Source of the DNA: Microscilla marina ATCC 23134
GTDB lineage: Bacteria > Bacteroidota > Bacteroidia > Cytophagales > Microscillaceae
Assembly (NCBI RefSeq): GCF_000169175.1
Contig: NZ_AAWS01000058.1
Span: 1-57,212 of the forward strand
Direction: 5' to 3'
DNA: 57,212 bases
How positions within the stretch are numbered: the first letter of the stretch is position 1; the number at the start of each line of letters is the position of its first letter. The translations under genes and the position numbers were made by a program. Under the pieces are notes generated by a model. That model ran no database searches and was not told the DNA's origin. It was given only the letters and a program-made list of their open reading frames with translations. This document shows, piece by piece, positions 34,618-44,099 of this stretch.

Positions 34618-36936
34618 ATGAACTTCCAGAAAGTATATCAAAATATATCCAGAAAAATCGCCGAATCAAATGGTTCACCCATCGAGTATGACTTAAAACC
34701 TTATGAGGCTATTTTGCAAGAAATCAATGGGTTAGGGGCAAGGTTTGAACATCTGCCAGACCAGGCATTGCAGCACGAAGCCTTACAGCTCAAGGTACAG
34801 CTTTCGGGCAAGGCTTCACCAGACAGTATTTTGACAGAAGCTTTTGCCCTTTGTCGTGAAGTATGCCACCGAACGTTAGGTATGCGCCCTTACGATGTGC
34901 AGTTACTTGCAGGGTTGGCGATGTACCACGGCAAACTTGCCGAAATGAAAACCGGAGAAGGCAAAACATTGGCGGCAGTATTGCCTGCTTATTTGCAAGC
35001 TTTGAGCGGCAAAGGAGTGCATGTGCTTACTTTCAACGATTACCTGGCAAAACGCGATGCAGAGTGGATGGCGCCTGTGTATGAATTTTTGGGGCTTTCG
35101 GTAGGGTATATCCAGCAAGATATGTTGGCTAGGGACAAGAAAAATGCCTACAATTGTGACGTGACTTATGCCACCGCAAAAGAGGTAGGCTTTGATTATT
35201 TACGTTCTTTTATTGCTTATTCGCCCGATGAACTTATACTGCGCCCCTTTCATTTTGCCATTGTCGACGAGGCTGATGCTTTGTTGATTGATGAAGCCCG
35301 TAACCCATTGGTATTGGCGGGTAATATCCGGCAACAGCCCCATAACTTGTCTGCCATTGCGCGGTTTGTGGCAAAACTAGAGCCTGAAGTTGACTATCAA
35401 AAAGGAGAATATGAACGAAATGTGTTTTTGTCGGCTTTGGGCAGCCAAAAAGCAGAAAAACGTTTCAAGGTAAACAACTTGTATGACCCCCAAAACAAAA
35501 CTTTATTGACTGCCCTGAACCTTGCTCTACAGGCAAAAGCATTGTTACACAAAGACCTTGACTATGTAGTGAAAGGGGAGCAAATAATGCTGATAGATGA
35601 GTTTACGGGGAGAATAGTAGAAGATCGTAAGTGGCAAAACGGACTACAGGCTGCAGTAGAAGCCAAAGAGGGGGTACCTATACAAATAGAGGGGCAAGTG
35701 CTCAACTCTATCACCCTGCCACATTTGATCCATCAATACCCACACCTTGCCGGAATGACGGCTACAGCACAACTTTCTGCCGATGAATTTGCTGATTTTT
35801 ATGGCTTAAAAACCGTAGTGATTCCTCCTAATATTACTTCACAAAGAATCGATCATCCAGATTCAATTTTTGCCCACAAAGCAGCTAAACTTGATGCCTT
35901 GGTGACAGAAATAAAAACAGTGCACCAAACCCAACGTCCGGTATTGGTGGGGACGTTATCGGTGAGCGAATCAGAAGAAATAGCGGGGTTATTAGCACAA
36001 GAAGGTATTCGATGCACGGTGCTCAATGCCAAACAAGATGCTCACGAAGCTGAAGTAGTAGCCAATGCGGGAGCACTGGGTGCCATCACTATAGCTACTA
36101 ATATGGCTGGCAGAGGCACCGATATTGTATTGGGGGGCAAACATGAGGGGACTCAAGGGCAAGTGCGTGCTTTAGGGGGCTTACACGTGATAGGTACCAA
36201 CCGCCACGAGAGTCGGCGAATTGATGATCAACTCAAAGGGCGCGCCGGGCGTCAGGGCGACCCAGGCAGCACACATTTTATGATAAGTTTTGAAGATCAT
36301 TTGATGCAAAAGTATGACTTGAGGACCTTATTGCCTAAAAAATACCGTGACCTCAAACAAACTGCTCCACTCACTCAAGTAGGCATTGTCAAAGGTATTG
36401 CCCAGGCACAAAGGGTAATCGAGGGGCAAATGCATTATATGCGCAAAACCCTGTATGAATATTCGGCTTTTGTAGAAAAACAGCGTCAAATACTGCATCA
36501 AGAACGCCAATTGCTGTTACAGGGGGCAAGTTTTACGGGTGCGTTGAAAGAGTATTTGCTGAACCAATACGACCGACAATGGTCTAATTATTTGAACGAT
36601 GTTGCCCAAATCAAGGAGGGGATTTATTGGGCAAGAATGGCGGGCAAAATGCCCCTACATTCGTTTTGGCAACAAGCGGGGCAGGCGTTCGATCAATTGC
36701 AACACGCCTTGGATACGCTTACCGAACAAGCCCGCAAAAACTTGTTGGAAGAAAAAGAGTGGCATATCAAAAAGCCGTCTTCTACCTGGACTTATGTGGT
36801 AAACGACAACCCGCTAGGCAACGAAATAGGAATGGCAATTGCCGGAAACCTGGGTCTTCAGGTCGACTTTTTTAGTTTGCCGGCTTTGCTGGTGATGGGA
36901 ATGGTGAGAAAGTGGCGAAATAAGAAACAAGAGTAG
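34618..36936 (+). CDS. Short SecA-type translocase ATPase (second-type SecA)
   Basis: 772 residues from the ATG at 34618 (MNFQKVYQNISRKIAE). SecA motor signatures: RPYDVQLLAGLAMYHGKLAE, MKTGEGKTLAAVLPAYL (Walker A, about 108-120), TFNDYLAKRDAEWMAPVYEF, GFDYLRSF, IVDEADALLIDEARNPL, IDEFTGRIVEDRKWQNGLQ, AGMTATA, TNMAGRGTDIVLGG and GRAGRQGDPGSTHF. It is some 300 residues shorter than the housekeeping SecA of Bacteroidota and lacks the C-terminal CxC zinc tail that binds SecB. In its place is a hydrophobic end (IGMAIAGNLGL, FFSLPALLVMGMV) with a basic tail. It is likely an accessory SecA for a few substrates; none is obvious nearby. Confidence 0.85.
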   Translation: MNFQKVYQNISRKIAESNGSPIEYDLKPYEAILQEINGLGARFEHLPDQALQHEALQLKVQLSGKASPDSILTEAFALCREVCHRTLGMRPYDVQLLAGLAMYHGKLAEMKTGEGKTLAAVLPAYLQALSGKGVHVLTFNDYLAKRDAEWMAPVYEFLGLSVGYIQQDMLARDKKNAYNCDVTYATAKEVGFDYLRSFIAYSPDELILRPFHFAIVDEADALLIDEARNPLVLAGNIRQQPHNLSAIARFVAKLEPEVDYQKGEYERNVFLSALGSQKAEKRFKVNNLYDPQNKTLLTALNLALQAKALLHKDLDYVVKGEQIMLIDEFTGRIVEDRKWQNGLQAAVEAKEGVPIQIEGQVLNSITLPHLIHQYPHLAGMTATAQLSADEFADFYGLKTVVIPPNITSQRIDHPDSIFAHKAAKLDALVTEIKTVHQTQRPVLVGTLSVSESEEIAGLLAQEGIRCTVLNAKQDAHEAEVVANAGALGAITIATNMAGRGTDIVLGGKHEGTQGQVRALGGLHVIGTNRHESRRIDDQLKGRAGRQGDPGSTHFMISFEDHLMQKYDLRTLLPKKYRDLKQTAPLTQVGIVKGIAQAQRVIEGQMHYMRKTLYEYSAFVEKQRQILHQERQLLLQGASFTGALKEYLLNQYDRQWSNYLNDVAQIKEGIYWARMAGKMPLHSFWQQAGQAFDQLQHALDTLTEQARKNLLEEKEWHIKKPSSTWTYVVNDNPLGNEIGMAIAGNLGLQVDFFSLPALLVMGMVRKWRNKKQE

Positions 36937-37020
36937 CTTTTTTTTATGGAGGGTTTTTAGTTAAGAACCCCCATAGGGGGCAAGCCTTGAGCGACAAGCT
37001 GCAAGTTCTTAGATACCAGT

Positions 37021-37338
37021 GCCCCGTAAGCGGAATGTCAGCGTAGCCTCCACTAGGTACACCCTGTTATACCAAATCGTTGCCATTACCCGTACGCTAT
37101 TGTATGTCTACATCTAAAAGCCTTCACCAAGTTTGTCCCCTCCTCTTTAAGCGCAGCTGACCAAGAGAGCGGGTAACGATAGCGAAGAACTTGGTCTTGC
37201 CAAAAGCCTTAAGACCACTACAAGTGAGTTTGTATGGGTTTTCAATCAGACTTGGTATTATATACAATACTCCGCAGTACTTTTGGTGAAAGTTGTTTGC
37301 TGGTAATCAGTCATTGATGAATTTAAAAACTATTTAAC
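37021..37338. repeat. Long dispersed repeat, copy A (blocks 1 and 3)
   Basis: Block 1 (37021-37256) begins GCCCCGTAAGCGG and runs through TACACCCTGTTATACC, GCGCAGCTGACCAAGAGAG and ACCACTACAAGTGAGTTTG; it is about 90 percent like 37735-37960. Block 3 (37262-37338, CAATACTCCGCAGTAC) matches 38101-38176. Stops occur in all frames, so this is non-coding. Confidence 0.8.
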
Positions 37339-37512
37339 TGGTTGGTGTAGGCTAAAACTGAAACCCTTTTAAAAATAAAGTGAGTATACAGTCTTCATAT
37401 AAAATACTGATTAACTTCGTTGAGCTCACAAGTTCGGTTTACAGTATTTAATAAGGTGAACATTTACTCGAATCAGCTATGGACTACCGACTAAATACTA
37501 TGGACTATTGAT

Positions 37513-37640
37513 ATAGGTAGCTAACAAATTTGTAGTACGCTTATTTTGAGTAGGTTATAAGTTTTAGAAGCTTGTCTCAAATTAGCCGATGGCAGCGCCC
37601 CAAATCAAGTGCACATAGGCATCAATCTAAGCTTTAAAAA
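37513..37640. repeat. Dispersed repeat block 2, copy A
   Basis: Starts ATAGGTAGCTAACAAATTTG and ends near CTAAGCTTTAAAA. It is nearly identical to 37962-38088. A weaker relative lies near 5739-5790. The rest of 37341-37734 is AT-rich, with words such as ATGGACTATTGAT that recur near 40850 and 57190. Confidence 0.8.
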
Positions 37641-37734
37641 ATACCATGGACTATTGATTATATTAACTCGTTTTTTTCTGCATTCGTAGGTAGCTATGAT
37701 AGCCCAGTTTTTTGAGAAAGACTGTTTTAGCCTG

Positions 37735-38176
37735 CCCCGCAAGCGGGATGTCAGCGTAACCTCCACTAGGTACACCCTGTTATACCAAATCGTTGGCTAT
37801 TGTATGTCTACATCTAAAAGCCCTCACCAAGCTTGTCCCCTCCTCTTGGTCTTAAGCGCAGCTGACCAAGAGAGCGTGTAACGATAGCGAAGAACCTGGT
37901 CGGCTGTGTTAAGACCACTACAAGTGAGTTTGTATGGGTTTTCAATCAGACTTGGTATTATATAGGTAGCTAACAAATTTGTAGTACGCTTATTTTGAGT
38001 AGGTTATAAGTTTTAGAAGCTTGTCTCAAATTAGCCGATGGCAGCGCCCCAAATCAAGTGCACATAAGTGTCAATCTAAGCTTTAAAAGGATCTTTCAAT
38101 CATACAATACTCCGCAATGATTTTAGTCAAAGTTGTTTGCTGTTTATCAGTTATTGATGAATTTAAAAACTATTTA
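37735..38176. repeat. Long dispersed repeat, copy B (blocks 1, 2, 3 joined)
   Basis: Block 1 (37735-37960), block 2 (37962-38088) and block 3 (38101-38176) lie together in the order 1-2-3, whereas in the left copy the order is 1-3-2. The copy has small insertions and deletions relative to copy A but no coding potential. Confidence 0.8.
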
Positions 38177-38284
38177 TACTAACTGACCTTTCGCAGGTCA
38201 AAAATTTGTTTTCTGTGAAAAAATACCACTCAGCAAAATATGCTAATAAAAAGCAATGATTCGAGCATCTGTGAGCCATTACTT

Positions 38285-38494
38285 CCCCGAATCAAGTTCG
38301 GGATCATGGATTTGCTCCAGGTCAAAAAGTAATCAAAACCGAAGCCCTTTTGGGGGCGAGCTCTGCCTTTTCGGCTAAACCCCGCAGCTGTATTTTGTGG
38401 TTGCTAAAATTTGTTTCATTCCGCCGAACCGCAGGGCGAAGCCCAAGTTTTAAAATCCCGAACTTGATTCGGGGCTCTGCCTTTTCGGCTAAAC
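38285..38494. repeat. Inverted and direct 20-bp repeats
   Basis: CCCCGAATCAAGTTCGGGAT at 38285-38304 is the exact reverse complement of 38455-38474. CTCTGCCTTTTCGGCTAAAC occurs at 38361-38380 and again at 38475-38494. The apparent minus-strand frame over this region (38322-38648) owes its repeated LAEKAE words to these repeats. From 38495 to 38763 no gene is seen. Confidence 0.75.
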
Positions 38495-38763
38495 AGCTCA
38501 AACTCGCCTGCGGCTCAAACAGTGATCTGTTTTTACGGCTCCATTCCTCAAACCGATAGCTACAGCTTCGCTGTGCTGAGCTCACCGAAGGTAATTTCTT
38601 AACGCCCACAAAATAAGGCTGAGTCCAGCTGACGCACTCATAAAACAACGCTGTATTTTTTCTGACTTAACCAAAAATATCCACTGCAAAAGCTCAGTTA
38701 CACTAAGATGAATTGAATATAAAATACTGGTTTACAGTATTTAACAAGGTGAATGTTATTCTC

Positions 38764-39867
38764 TCAGTTTCCAAACCTTCCACCAATGCCAAACTCCAGA
38801 TTATCAACGCTTCCACGTTGACTTTTTACATGGAAAGCGATAAACATTTTTTTGTGTAAAAAGTATCGAATACCATAACGTTCATACATTCGAGTGTCCA
38901 TGCGTTGTGGCTTGTAAAAATAATAGCCAATGCCCACGTCGCCCAGCAAACGTCCGGCAATCCAACCCACTCCGGCAGTAAGGGCAAAGCGTTTATTGTG
39001 GGGTTGTTCGTCGGCTTGGGCAAGTTCGACCAATAGCGGATTGTGGAAACCTTCTAAACCAACCTGCCAAAAACTCACCTTCCCCCACATTTTTAGTAAG
39101 TGTGCGTGCAAAGCCATAATGCCATATTTTTTTCCGCCAGTAGGGTATTTTTCTGTGATACCCAGCGAGAGTCGCAGTAGCCCGTAAGTTGAACGTTTAG
39201 GAGCAGTAGCTCTGGAGGCTACACTATCGGGTTTGAGGGTGATGGTCGGCTGATAACTAAGCCCGATATTGACACTTGAAAGATTTACCCCTTGGTTGGG
39301 CAAAGTAAAAGCAGCATTCGAAAAATGGATAATGCCTGTTTGGGCTTGCAAACGAAATTGCCTTGTAAGGGCATAGCTCAATGATAAATGCCCGATCCAA
39401 GATGTGTTAAGATGGCTTCCTATCATAATATTTTTTGGGTTATGTAACCTATCAAAAGGTTTTGTTACATAACCTGCCCCCATTCCGGCGATCAAGTTAA
39501 GCGTCAATCGGGGAGGAGATGTCGGATTTCGTCGGTTTTTGCCAAAAGTCAGGAGGCGTTTTTCGGCGGTTAGTTGCACACTATACGCTTTGCCAAGCAT
39601 TGGGTCGTCGAAATCCAAGTAATTGAACGATAGCCCGACACGCGGATAATTGAAAGGTTTGTGCCACCATTTGCGCCCGTCGGTTTGTTGCAACACACGA
39701 AACTCAAAGGCATAAGGGTTGCCTCGCCCCAAATGTTGCCCGCCTCTAATGACAGAGGCTTTGTGCAAATACGTATCGAAACTCAATAGTTGTCGGTTTG
39801 TTTGTGCCTGTAAGCTAGCCATCTGACTGAACAACAGGCATATAAAATACAGTGTCTTGTTTTTCAT
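38764..39867 (-). CDS. PagL-like lipid A deacylase / acyloxyacyl hydrolase family protein
   Basis: 367 residues with a signal peptide (TLYFICLLFSQMASLQAQ). Amphipathic beta strands with aromatic ends point to an outer-membrane barrel. The segment TGIIHFSNAAFTLPNQGVN near residue 180 has the PagL His-x-Ser catalytic pair followed by the Asn-rich loop NxG(V/L)N, as in the PF09411 family. PagL removes the 3-O-acyl chain from lipid A. The protein is about twice as long as enterobacterial PagL, as is usual in Bacteroidota, with extra strands before and after. Its ATG overlaps the stop of the DUF2807 gene (ATGA), so the two are translated from one message. Confidence 0.8.
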   Translation of the reverse strand: MKNKTLYFICLLFSQMASLQAQTNRQLLSFDTYLHKASVIRGGQHLGRGNPYAFEFRVLQQTDGRKWWHKPFNYPRVGLSFNYLDFDDPMLGKAYSVQLTAEKRLLTFGKNRRNPTSPPRLTLNLIAGMGAGYVTKPFDRLHNPKNIMIGSHLNTSWIGHLSLSYALTRQFRLQAQTGIIHFSNAAFTLPNQGVNLSSVNIGLSYQPTITLKPDSVASRATAPKRSTYGLLRLSLGITEKYPTGGKKYGIMALHAHLLKMWGKVSFWQVGLEGFHNPLLVELAQADEQPHNKRFALTAGVGWIAGRLLGDVGIGYYFYKPQRMDTRMYERYGIRYFLHKKMFIAFHVKSQRGSVDNLEFGIGGRFGN

Positions 39868-40634
39868 AGTTCTCCATTAATCAGTTTGCCACTTCCTGAA
39901 CCTTGTTGATTGATAACTTTTGGGCTTCCATAATAAATAATATTACCCACACCATTGATTGTAGCGTTTAGGGTATCGCTTACCGAAACCTCAACATTGC
40001 CCTCTGCTTGATGCAAAACCGTACAAGTTTTGGTTTGTAAATGTTTGCCCTTAAAGTGTCCGAAACCAACAGGTGGCGACCAATCACTACTTGTATGAAT
40101 AAAAGCATAACGGGTGATGCCTGCCAAGTTGATATGCCCTATGTGCGTAAGTTTTGCGTGGAGTTGGTCAGTATGTACTAATAGGCGCAAATCGCCTTGG
40201 TAATTTGCACTAATATCGAGCCTTTGCGATTTTAAAGTATCCTTCGATTCAAGCACGTCATAACCACTGTGACTAATGCTTCGAAGTTGCGAATAAGGTA
40301 TTTTCAGATAAGCCTTCCTTTTGGTAAGTCTATCACATTGCGGAATGGCGGTGCCGATGTTTAAGAGCTTGTCTTTATCGGTAATTTGTATATAGGGGAT
40401 AATGTTTTTACTAGCGGTAATGGTCAATTCCTGGCTGTTATTTGGCGTAGGTGTGTCGGCTTGTTGCAAAATGCTGTGTACATGGCATTGCAAACCTATA
40501 TTGATATGTTCGAAATTGGCGACCGTGCGCGTTGTTGTAATGGTTTTTCCTGCCGGTTTCAAACAGCGTGTATCACAGGCACTGACTACCAATAAAAGCA
40601 AGAGGAATTGATATAGGTGTTTTGCGTAAAACAT
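39864..40634 (-). CDS. DUF2807 (head-GIN domain) lipoprotein
   Basis: 256 residues with a lipoprotein signal ending VVSAC (Cys20). The DUF2807 beta-helix domain shows RTVANFEHINIGLQCHVHSI at its start, ITASKNIIPYIQI, KAYLKIPYSQLRSISHSG, LDISANYQGDLRLLV and the closing GVGNIIYYGSPKVINQQGSG with the GxG turn. Such lipoproteins are common in Bacteroidota; the adhesin label is only a database guess. The gene overlaps pagL-like by 4 bp, so the two products probably act together at the outer membrane. Confidence 0.85.
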   Translation of the reverse strand: MFYAKHLYQFLLLLLVVSACDTRCLKPAGKTITTTRTVANFEHINIGLQCHVHSILQQADTPTPNNSQELTITASKNIIPYIQITDKDKLLNIGTAIPQCDRLTKRKAYLKIPYSQLRSISHSGYDVLESKDTLKSQRLDISANYQGDLRLLVHTDQLHAKLTHIGHINLAGITRYAFIHTSSDWSPPVGFGHFKGKHLQTKTCTVLHQAEGNVEVSVSDTLNATINGVGNIIYYGSPKVINQQGSGSGKLINGEL

Positions 40635-41153
40635 ACTTTCTTTGATTTAAACATAAAACATTATACCTGACAACTTTTCCAGATGAGTTCTTATCGTTAA
40701 TAATACAATATAATGGAGTTTTCTCCAAACGGAGCTTTGCGTAAGTTAATTACGAATTGTTTAATTACGAATTACGAATGAGTAAACCGACTGTAGGGAG
40801 CGCTGCTTTAGCTAATGGGCGCAAAGCGACTACCGACTCTCAACTCCGGACTATTCACTAACTTTATCATATATGCAAAATTAATAAAAATAACATTACC
40901 CTATTGACCATTGGCTACCAACCTATATGGTGCAAGCGTCTTTCGCCTCGAAGAAAAATCGGGATTTATAAACTTGTGCCTATTATTGCGGAAGGGTCTC
41001 GCTTCCATGTTTTTGCAAAAAACAAGCATGCATGCTTGAACTTACTACGCCAGACACAAGCCTAGAGGCTTGCGCTAGGAGGTGGTGCGACAGCCTAAAG
41101 CTAAGGGCTAATAGCTTTAGGCTGTAGAAGCTCTCGACTAATCACTGTCATAG
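40635..41153. other. Non-coding region with three strong hairpins
   Basis: 40750-40860 has the TTACGAATTACGAAT / GACTACCGACTC words shared with 53870-54350 and 57030-57212. Three perfect hairpins follow: CAAGCATGCATGCTTG (41023-41038), CAAGCC-TAGA-GGCTTG (41057-41072) and CAGCCTAAAGCTA/TAGCTTTAGGCTG (41091-41103 and 41112-41124). The last lies 30 bp after the ROCO stop but lacks a T-run. Confidence 0.6.
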
Positions 41154-44054
41154 CTATCGGGTACGAAAAAAGTTGGTGACCCAGACCTGTAATTGTTGGT
41201 CGAAGTTGTGCTCCGTGTGGTCGCTGATAAACTTTTTGCGAAAAGCGGCTACCTGATAATCTTCTATGCCCAAATCATCTATTTTGGCAAAGAAACCCGC
41301 CAGGTTACCTTGGTCAATCAATCGTTGAAACTCTTTGATGTGCTGGCGGTTGACATCTAAAATGCCCTCCAGCAAGCGTTTGATAGATACTACAGAGTCG
41401 TGGTCGCACACCAGTTTGGGTATGCCCGCCTTGAGGTTTTTTTCCAGCGATTTTTTTCTAAAAGTATGCGCGGGTTGGTCAGGTTGTTGGCATTCCTCAC
41501 AATAACAAGGAATCTTCTCGTCGAGTGGTGGATGGTTGAGTTCGCTATGAATGTGCTCGAAATGACTGCGAATCGTATACAGCAATTTATCGGCATCTAC
41601 CCCCCACACCTCCAGGGCAATTTGTTTGGTGGCAAGGGCATCGTTGAGGGTGACTATAGCACTGCTTTGCTCTATCTGTAGCACCACACCATCGCGCCAA
41701 AACAAGTGTTCGATAATGTAGGGATGAATACGGCAAATAAACCGACTCATAATGCCTTTGGGCATAAACTTATAATGATACTCAAAGCGCAGTAAACGGG
41801 GGGCAGTTGCCTGCAAGACGGTATAATCGGGCAAGTTGAGTGGCTTCTGGGCGGGCAGTAGCTCAGGTACTATATAGTTGCCTTGATTGTCGAGGTTAAA
41901 AATAAGTTCAAAACGCTCCATAATCCGTAATAGAAACGCGTGTTTATCGTCAAAGCGTTCATCTTGCCAAATATCGTCTAGTTGTGCCTCGTGAAACTTA
42001 CCCTCGGCTACTACCTGGCTGTCTAGCAGGCGGTAAGCGGCTTCGGTTGCCCACTCAGGTTTGAGCACCACAGTGTTTTTGAGCGAAAGATCGTCGCCAA
42101 AATGCAAAATGACCCCAATATCGTGCAATTGCTCAGCAAGAAAACCCGCCGCCTCCCGGCTCAACCCATGTTTTTCGCTTATGCGCAAATATTGTCGGTG
42201 CGAAATATAATCCTCCGTCATCGTCTCCAGCGCTTGACGCACCGCAAAACGGTCTTTGTTCCATATTTCGCGGGTATTGGGTAGCTTGAGCAGCTCTTTG
42301 GTTGCCATTTCGCGCAAAGCATCCATGCCTTCGCCCGTTTTACACGACGTTTCATGGAAATCGACAATGTTAGGAAAAGCCTTTTGCCAGTTTTGTTGGT
42401 TGATCTGTCCTTTGTACACATCTACCTTGTTTTGTACCACCAGCACCGGGGCATTGTCAGATAGCAACCGTACAATGTTGAGCCAATAATTAAACTCCGA
42501 TTTGTCTTCGCCCTTGCGGGTTTCCCACACAAACACATATACCGAGTTTTTGGTCAAAAAGAACTGGTGAGTACCATAGTTGATTTCTTGCCCGGCAAAG
42601 TCCCAAATGTTTGCCGTAAAATCTATAGGTTTGCCTTCCCGGGTACAGCCCTCTGGTTTCCATTGCTTTATTTGAATACCCTTGGTAGTAGCACGCCCAC
42701 CCACAAACGTATAGCCCGGAGTACTCATTGCCTCGGCAAGTTCGGTTTTGCCTACTTCGCCTACCCCCACAAATATCAACTTGGCTTCGTTCAACTCCCT
42801 TTGGTCGTCTTGGCGGGCAATAGAGTGTAGGTAGTCTTTGAGTTTTTGGATACCTATATTATAGGTTTCAAAAAGTTCTTGGGGGACGTTTTGAATGGGG
42901 TTGTTTTCAAGCTCAAGTACCAGTAACTGATGTAATTTATCGAAAAAGTGAACTGGAAGTTCGGTGATTTGGTTGTTTGCCAACACCAGTATTTTTAGCT
43001 CAATCAAGCCAGCCAAAGGGCAAATATCTTGAATTTGATTTACCCCTAATCCTAAACCAGTGAGCCTAGCCAAGCTTTGTAATGGACTCACATCCATTAT
43101 TTGGTTTTGTGACAAATCCAATGTGTCTAATTGAAGCAGAGAATGAAGGGCTTGTACGTCTTGAATTTTATTATCTGTTAAAGTAAGTACTGTCAACTTT
43201 TGCAACTTTGCCAAAGGCTTAAGGCTTATGATTTTATTTTCGTTCAGGTAAAGTTTTCTTAATGTGATTAAACCTGCCAGGGGTGCAAGGTCTTTTATAC
43301 GGTTTTTATTTAAAGATAAAGCCTCCAGTGTTTGAAGGCTTGCCAAGGGACTAAAATCTTCTATATGATTCTCATCCAAGCGTAAGTACGCCAGCGTCTC
43401 TAGGTTTGTCAAAGGGCTAAGGTCGGCTAATTGATTGGAGCGTAAGTAAAGGCTCCTCAAATTTTTATGCTGCTTTAAAGCTTGAATATCTGATAGTTGA
43501 CAAGAATTGAGATATAAAGTAGTTAAATTGGGTAGACTTGGCAAAGTACCCAAATCTAAAGTCTGATTCCAGTTCAGGTTTAATGTTTTAAGGCTTTCTA
43601 GCCCTGCTAAAGGGCTGAGGTCAGCAATGGTGTTTTGGCTAAGGTTTAGTTTTTCCATTGTAGGAAAGTTTGCCAATACTTTAATATCACTAATATGATT
43701 AGAGCTTAGGTTTAAAGTTTGCAATTGAGTTAAACCAACCAAAGGCTGCAAATCTTCAATGCCCCACAGGTCACCATAACCTCCAGCAACCAATGCTTGT
43801 AAGTTAGAGGGTAAAGCTTGAGGGAGTTGTATTAAGTCATTGGTTTTCCCTTGATTATTACTTGATCTACTTAAATTATTGATACCATCAAAATCCACCC
43901 ACTCATTACTCAAAATCAACGTCTCCAAATGAGTACACTCAGCAAGGCGTTTCAACACTGGTTCGGTGCCATCCAATCCACAGTTGCCCAGGTCGAGGGT
44001 AGGGTTTTTAGTTGCTAAACTTTCGTCAATCAGTTGCTTTGCCAAATCACTCAT
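41154..44054 (-). CDS. ROCO protein: leucine-rich repeats, Roc GTPase, COR domain
   Basis: 966 residues, cytoplasmic. Residues about 15-400 are 16 or more leucine-rich repeats of 22 residues (LxPLxxLxxLxxLxLxxNxI type). The Roc GTPase follows with the P-loop VGVGEVGKTEL at about 428, a switch segment FVGGRATTKGIQ, DxxG as WDFAGQE near 484 and QNKVD. The COR dimerisation domain covers about 610-850. A Cys cluster PCYCEECQQ near 850 is probably a zinc knuckle. The last 75 residues form a separate helical unit (IKEFQRLIDQGNLAGFFAKI) resembling small effector-associated domains. No kinase is present. Bacterial ROCO proteins are GTP-dependent dimer switches of unknown output, some linked to immunity. 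Confidence 0.93.
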   Translation of the reverse strand: MSDLAKQLIDESLATKNPTLDLGNCGLDGTEPVLKRLAECTHLETLILSNEWVDFDGINNLSRSSNNQGKTNDLIQLPQALPSNLQALVAGGYGDLWGIEDLQPLVGLTQLQTLNLSSNHISDIKVLANFPTMEKLNLSQNTIADLSPLAGLESLKTLNLNWNQTLDLGTLPSLPNLTTLYLNSCQLSDIQALKQHKNLRSLYLRSNQLADLSPLTNLETLAYLRLDENHIEDFSPLASLQTLEALSLNKNRIKDLAPLAGLITLRKLYLNENKIISLKPLAKLQKLTVLTLTDNKIQDVQALHSLLQLDTLDLSQNQIMDVSPLQSLARLTGLGLGVNQIQDICPLAGLIELKILVLANNQITELPVHFFDKLHQLLVLELENNPIQNVPQELFETYNIGIQKLKDYLHSIARQDDQRELNEAKLIFVGVGEVGKTELAEAMSTPGYTFVGGRATTKGIQIKQWKPEGCTREGKPIDFTANIWDFAGQEINYGTHQFFLTKNSVYVFVWETRKGEDKSEFNYWLNIVRLLSDNAPVLVVQNKVDVYKGQINQQNWQKAFPNIVDFHETSCKTGEGMDALREMATKELLKLPNTREIWNKDRFAVRQALETMTEDYISHRQYLRISEKHGLSREAAGFLAEQLHDIGVILHFGDDLSLKNTVVLKPEWATEAAYRLLDSQVVAEGKFHEAQLDDIWQDERFDDKHAFLLRIMERFELIFNLDNQGNYIVPELLPAQKPLNLPDYTVLQATAPRLLRFEYHYKFMPKGIMSRFICRIHPYIIEHLFWRDGVVLQIEQSSAIVTLNDALATKQIALEVWGVDADKLLYTIRSHFEHIHSELNHPPLDEKIPCYCEECQQPDQPAHTFRKKSLEKNLKAGIPKLVCDHDSVVSIKRLLEGILDVNRQHIKEFQRLIDQGNLAGFFAKIDDLGIEDYQVAAFRKKFISDHTEHNFDQQLQVWVTNFFRTR

Positions 44055-44099
44055 GCGTGTATGCTTGTCGTTTGATAGTTTTCAGAAGATTGAATATAG

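Noticed and set aside
38322-38648. 108-codon minus-strand frame with repeated LAEKAE words
   Set aside because: The apparent repeats come from the 20-bp DNA repeats; there is no start context and no family resemblance.
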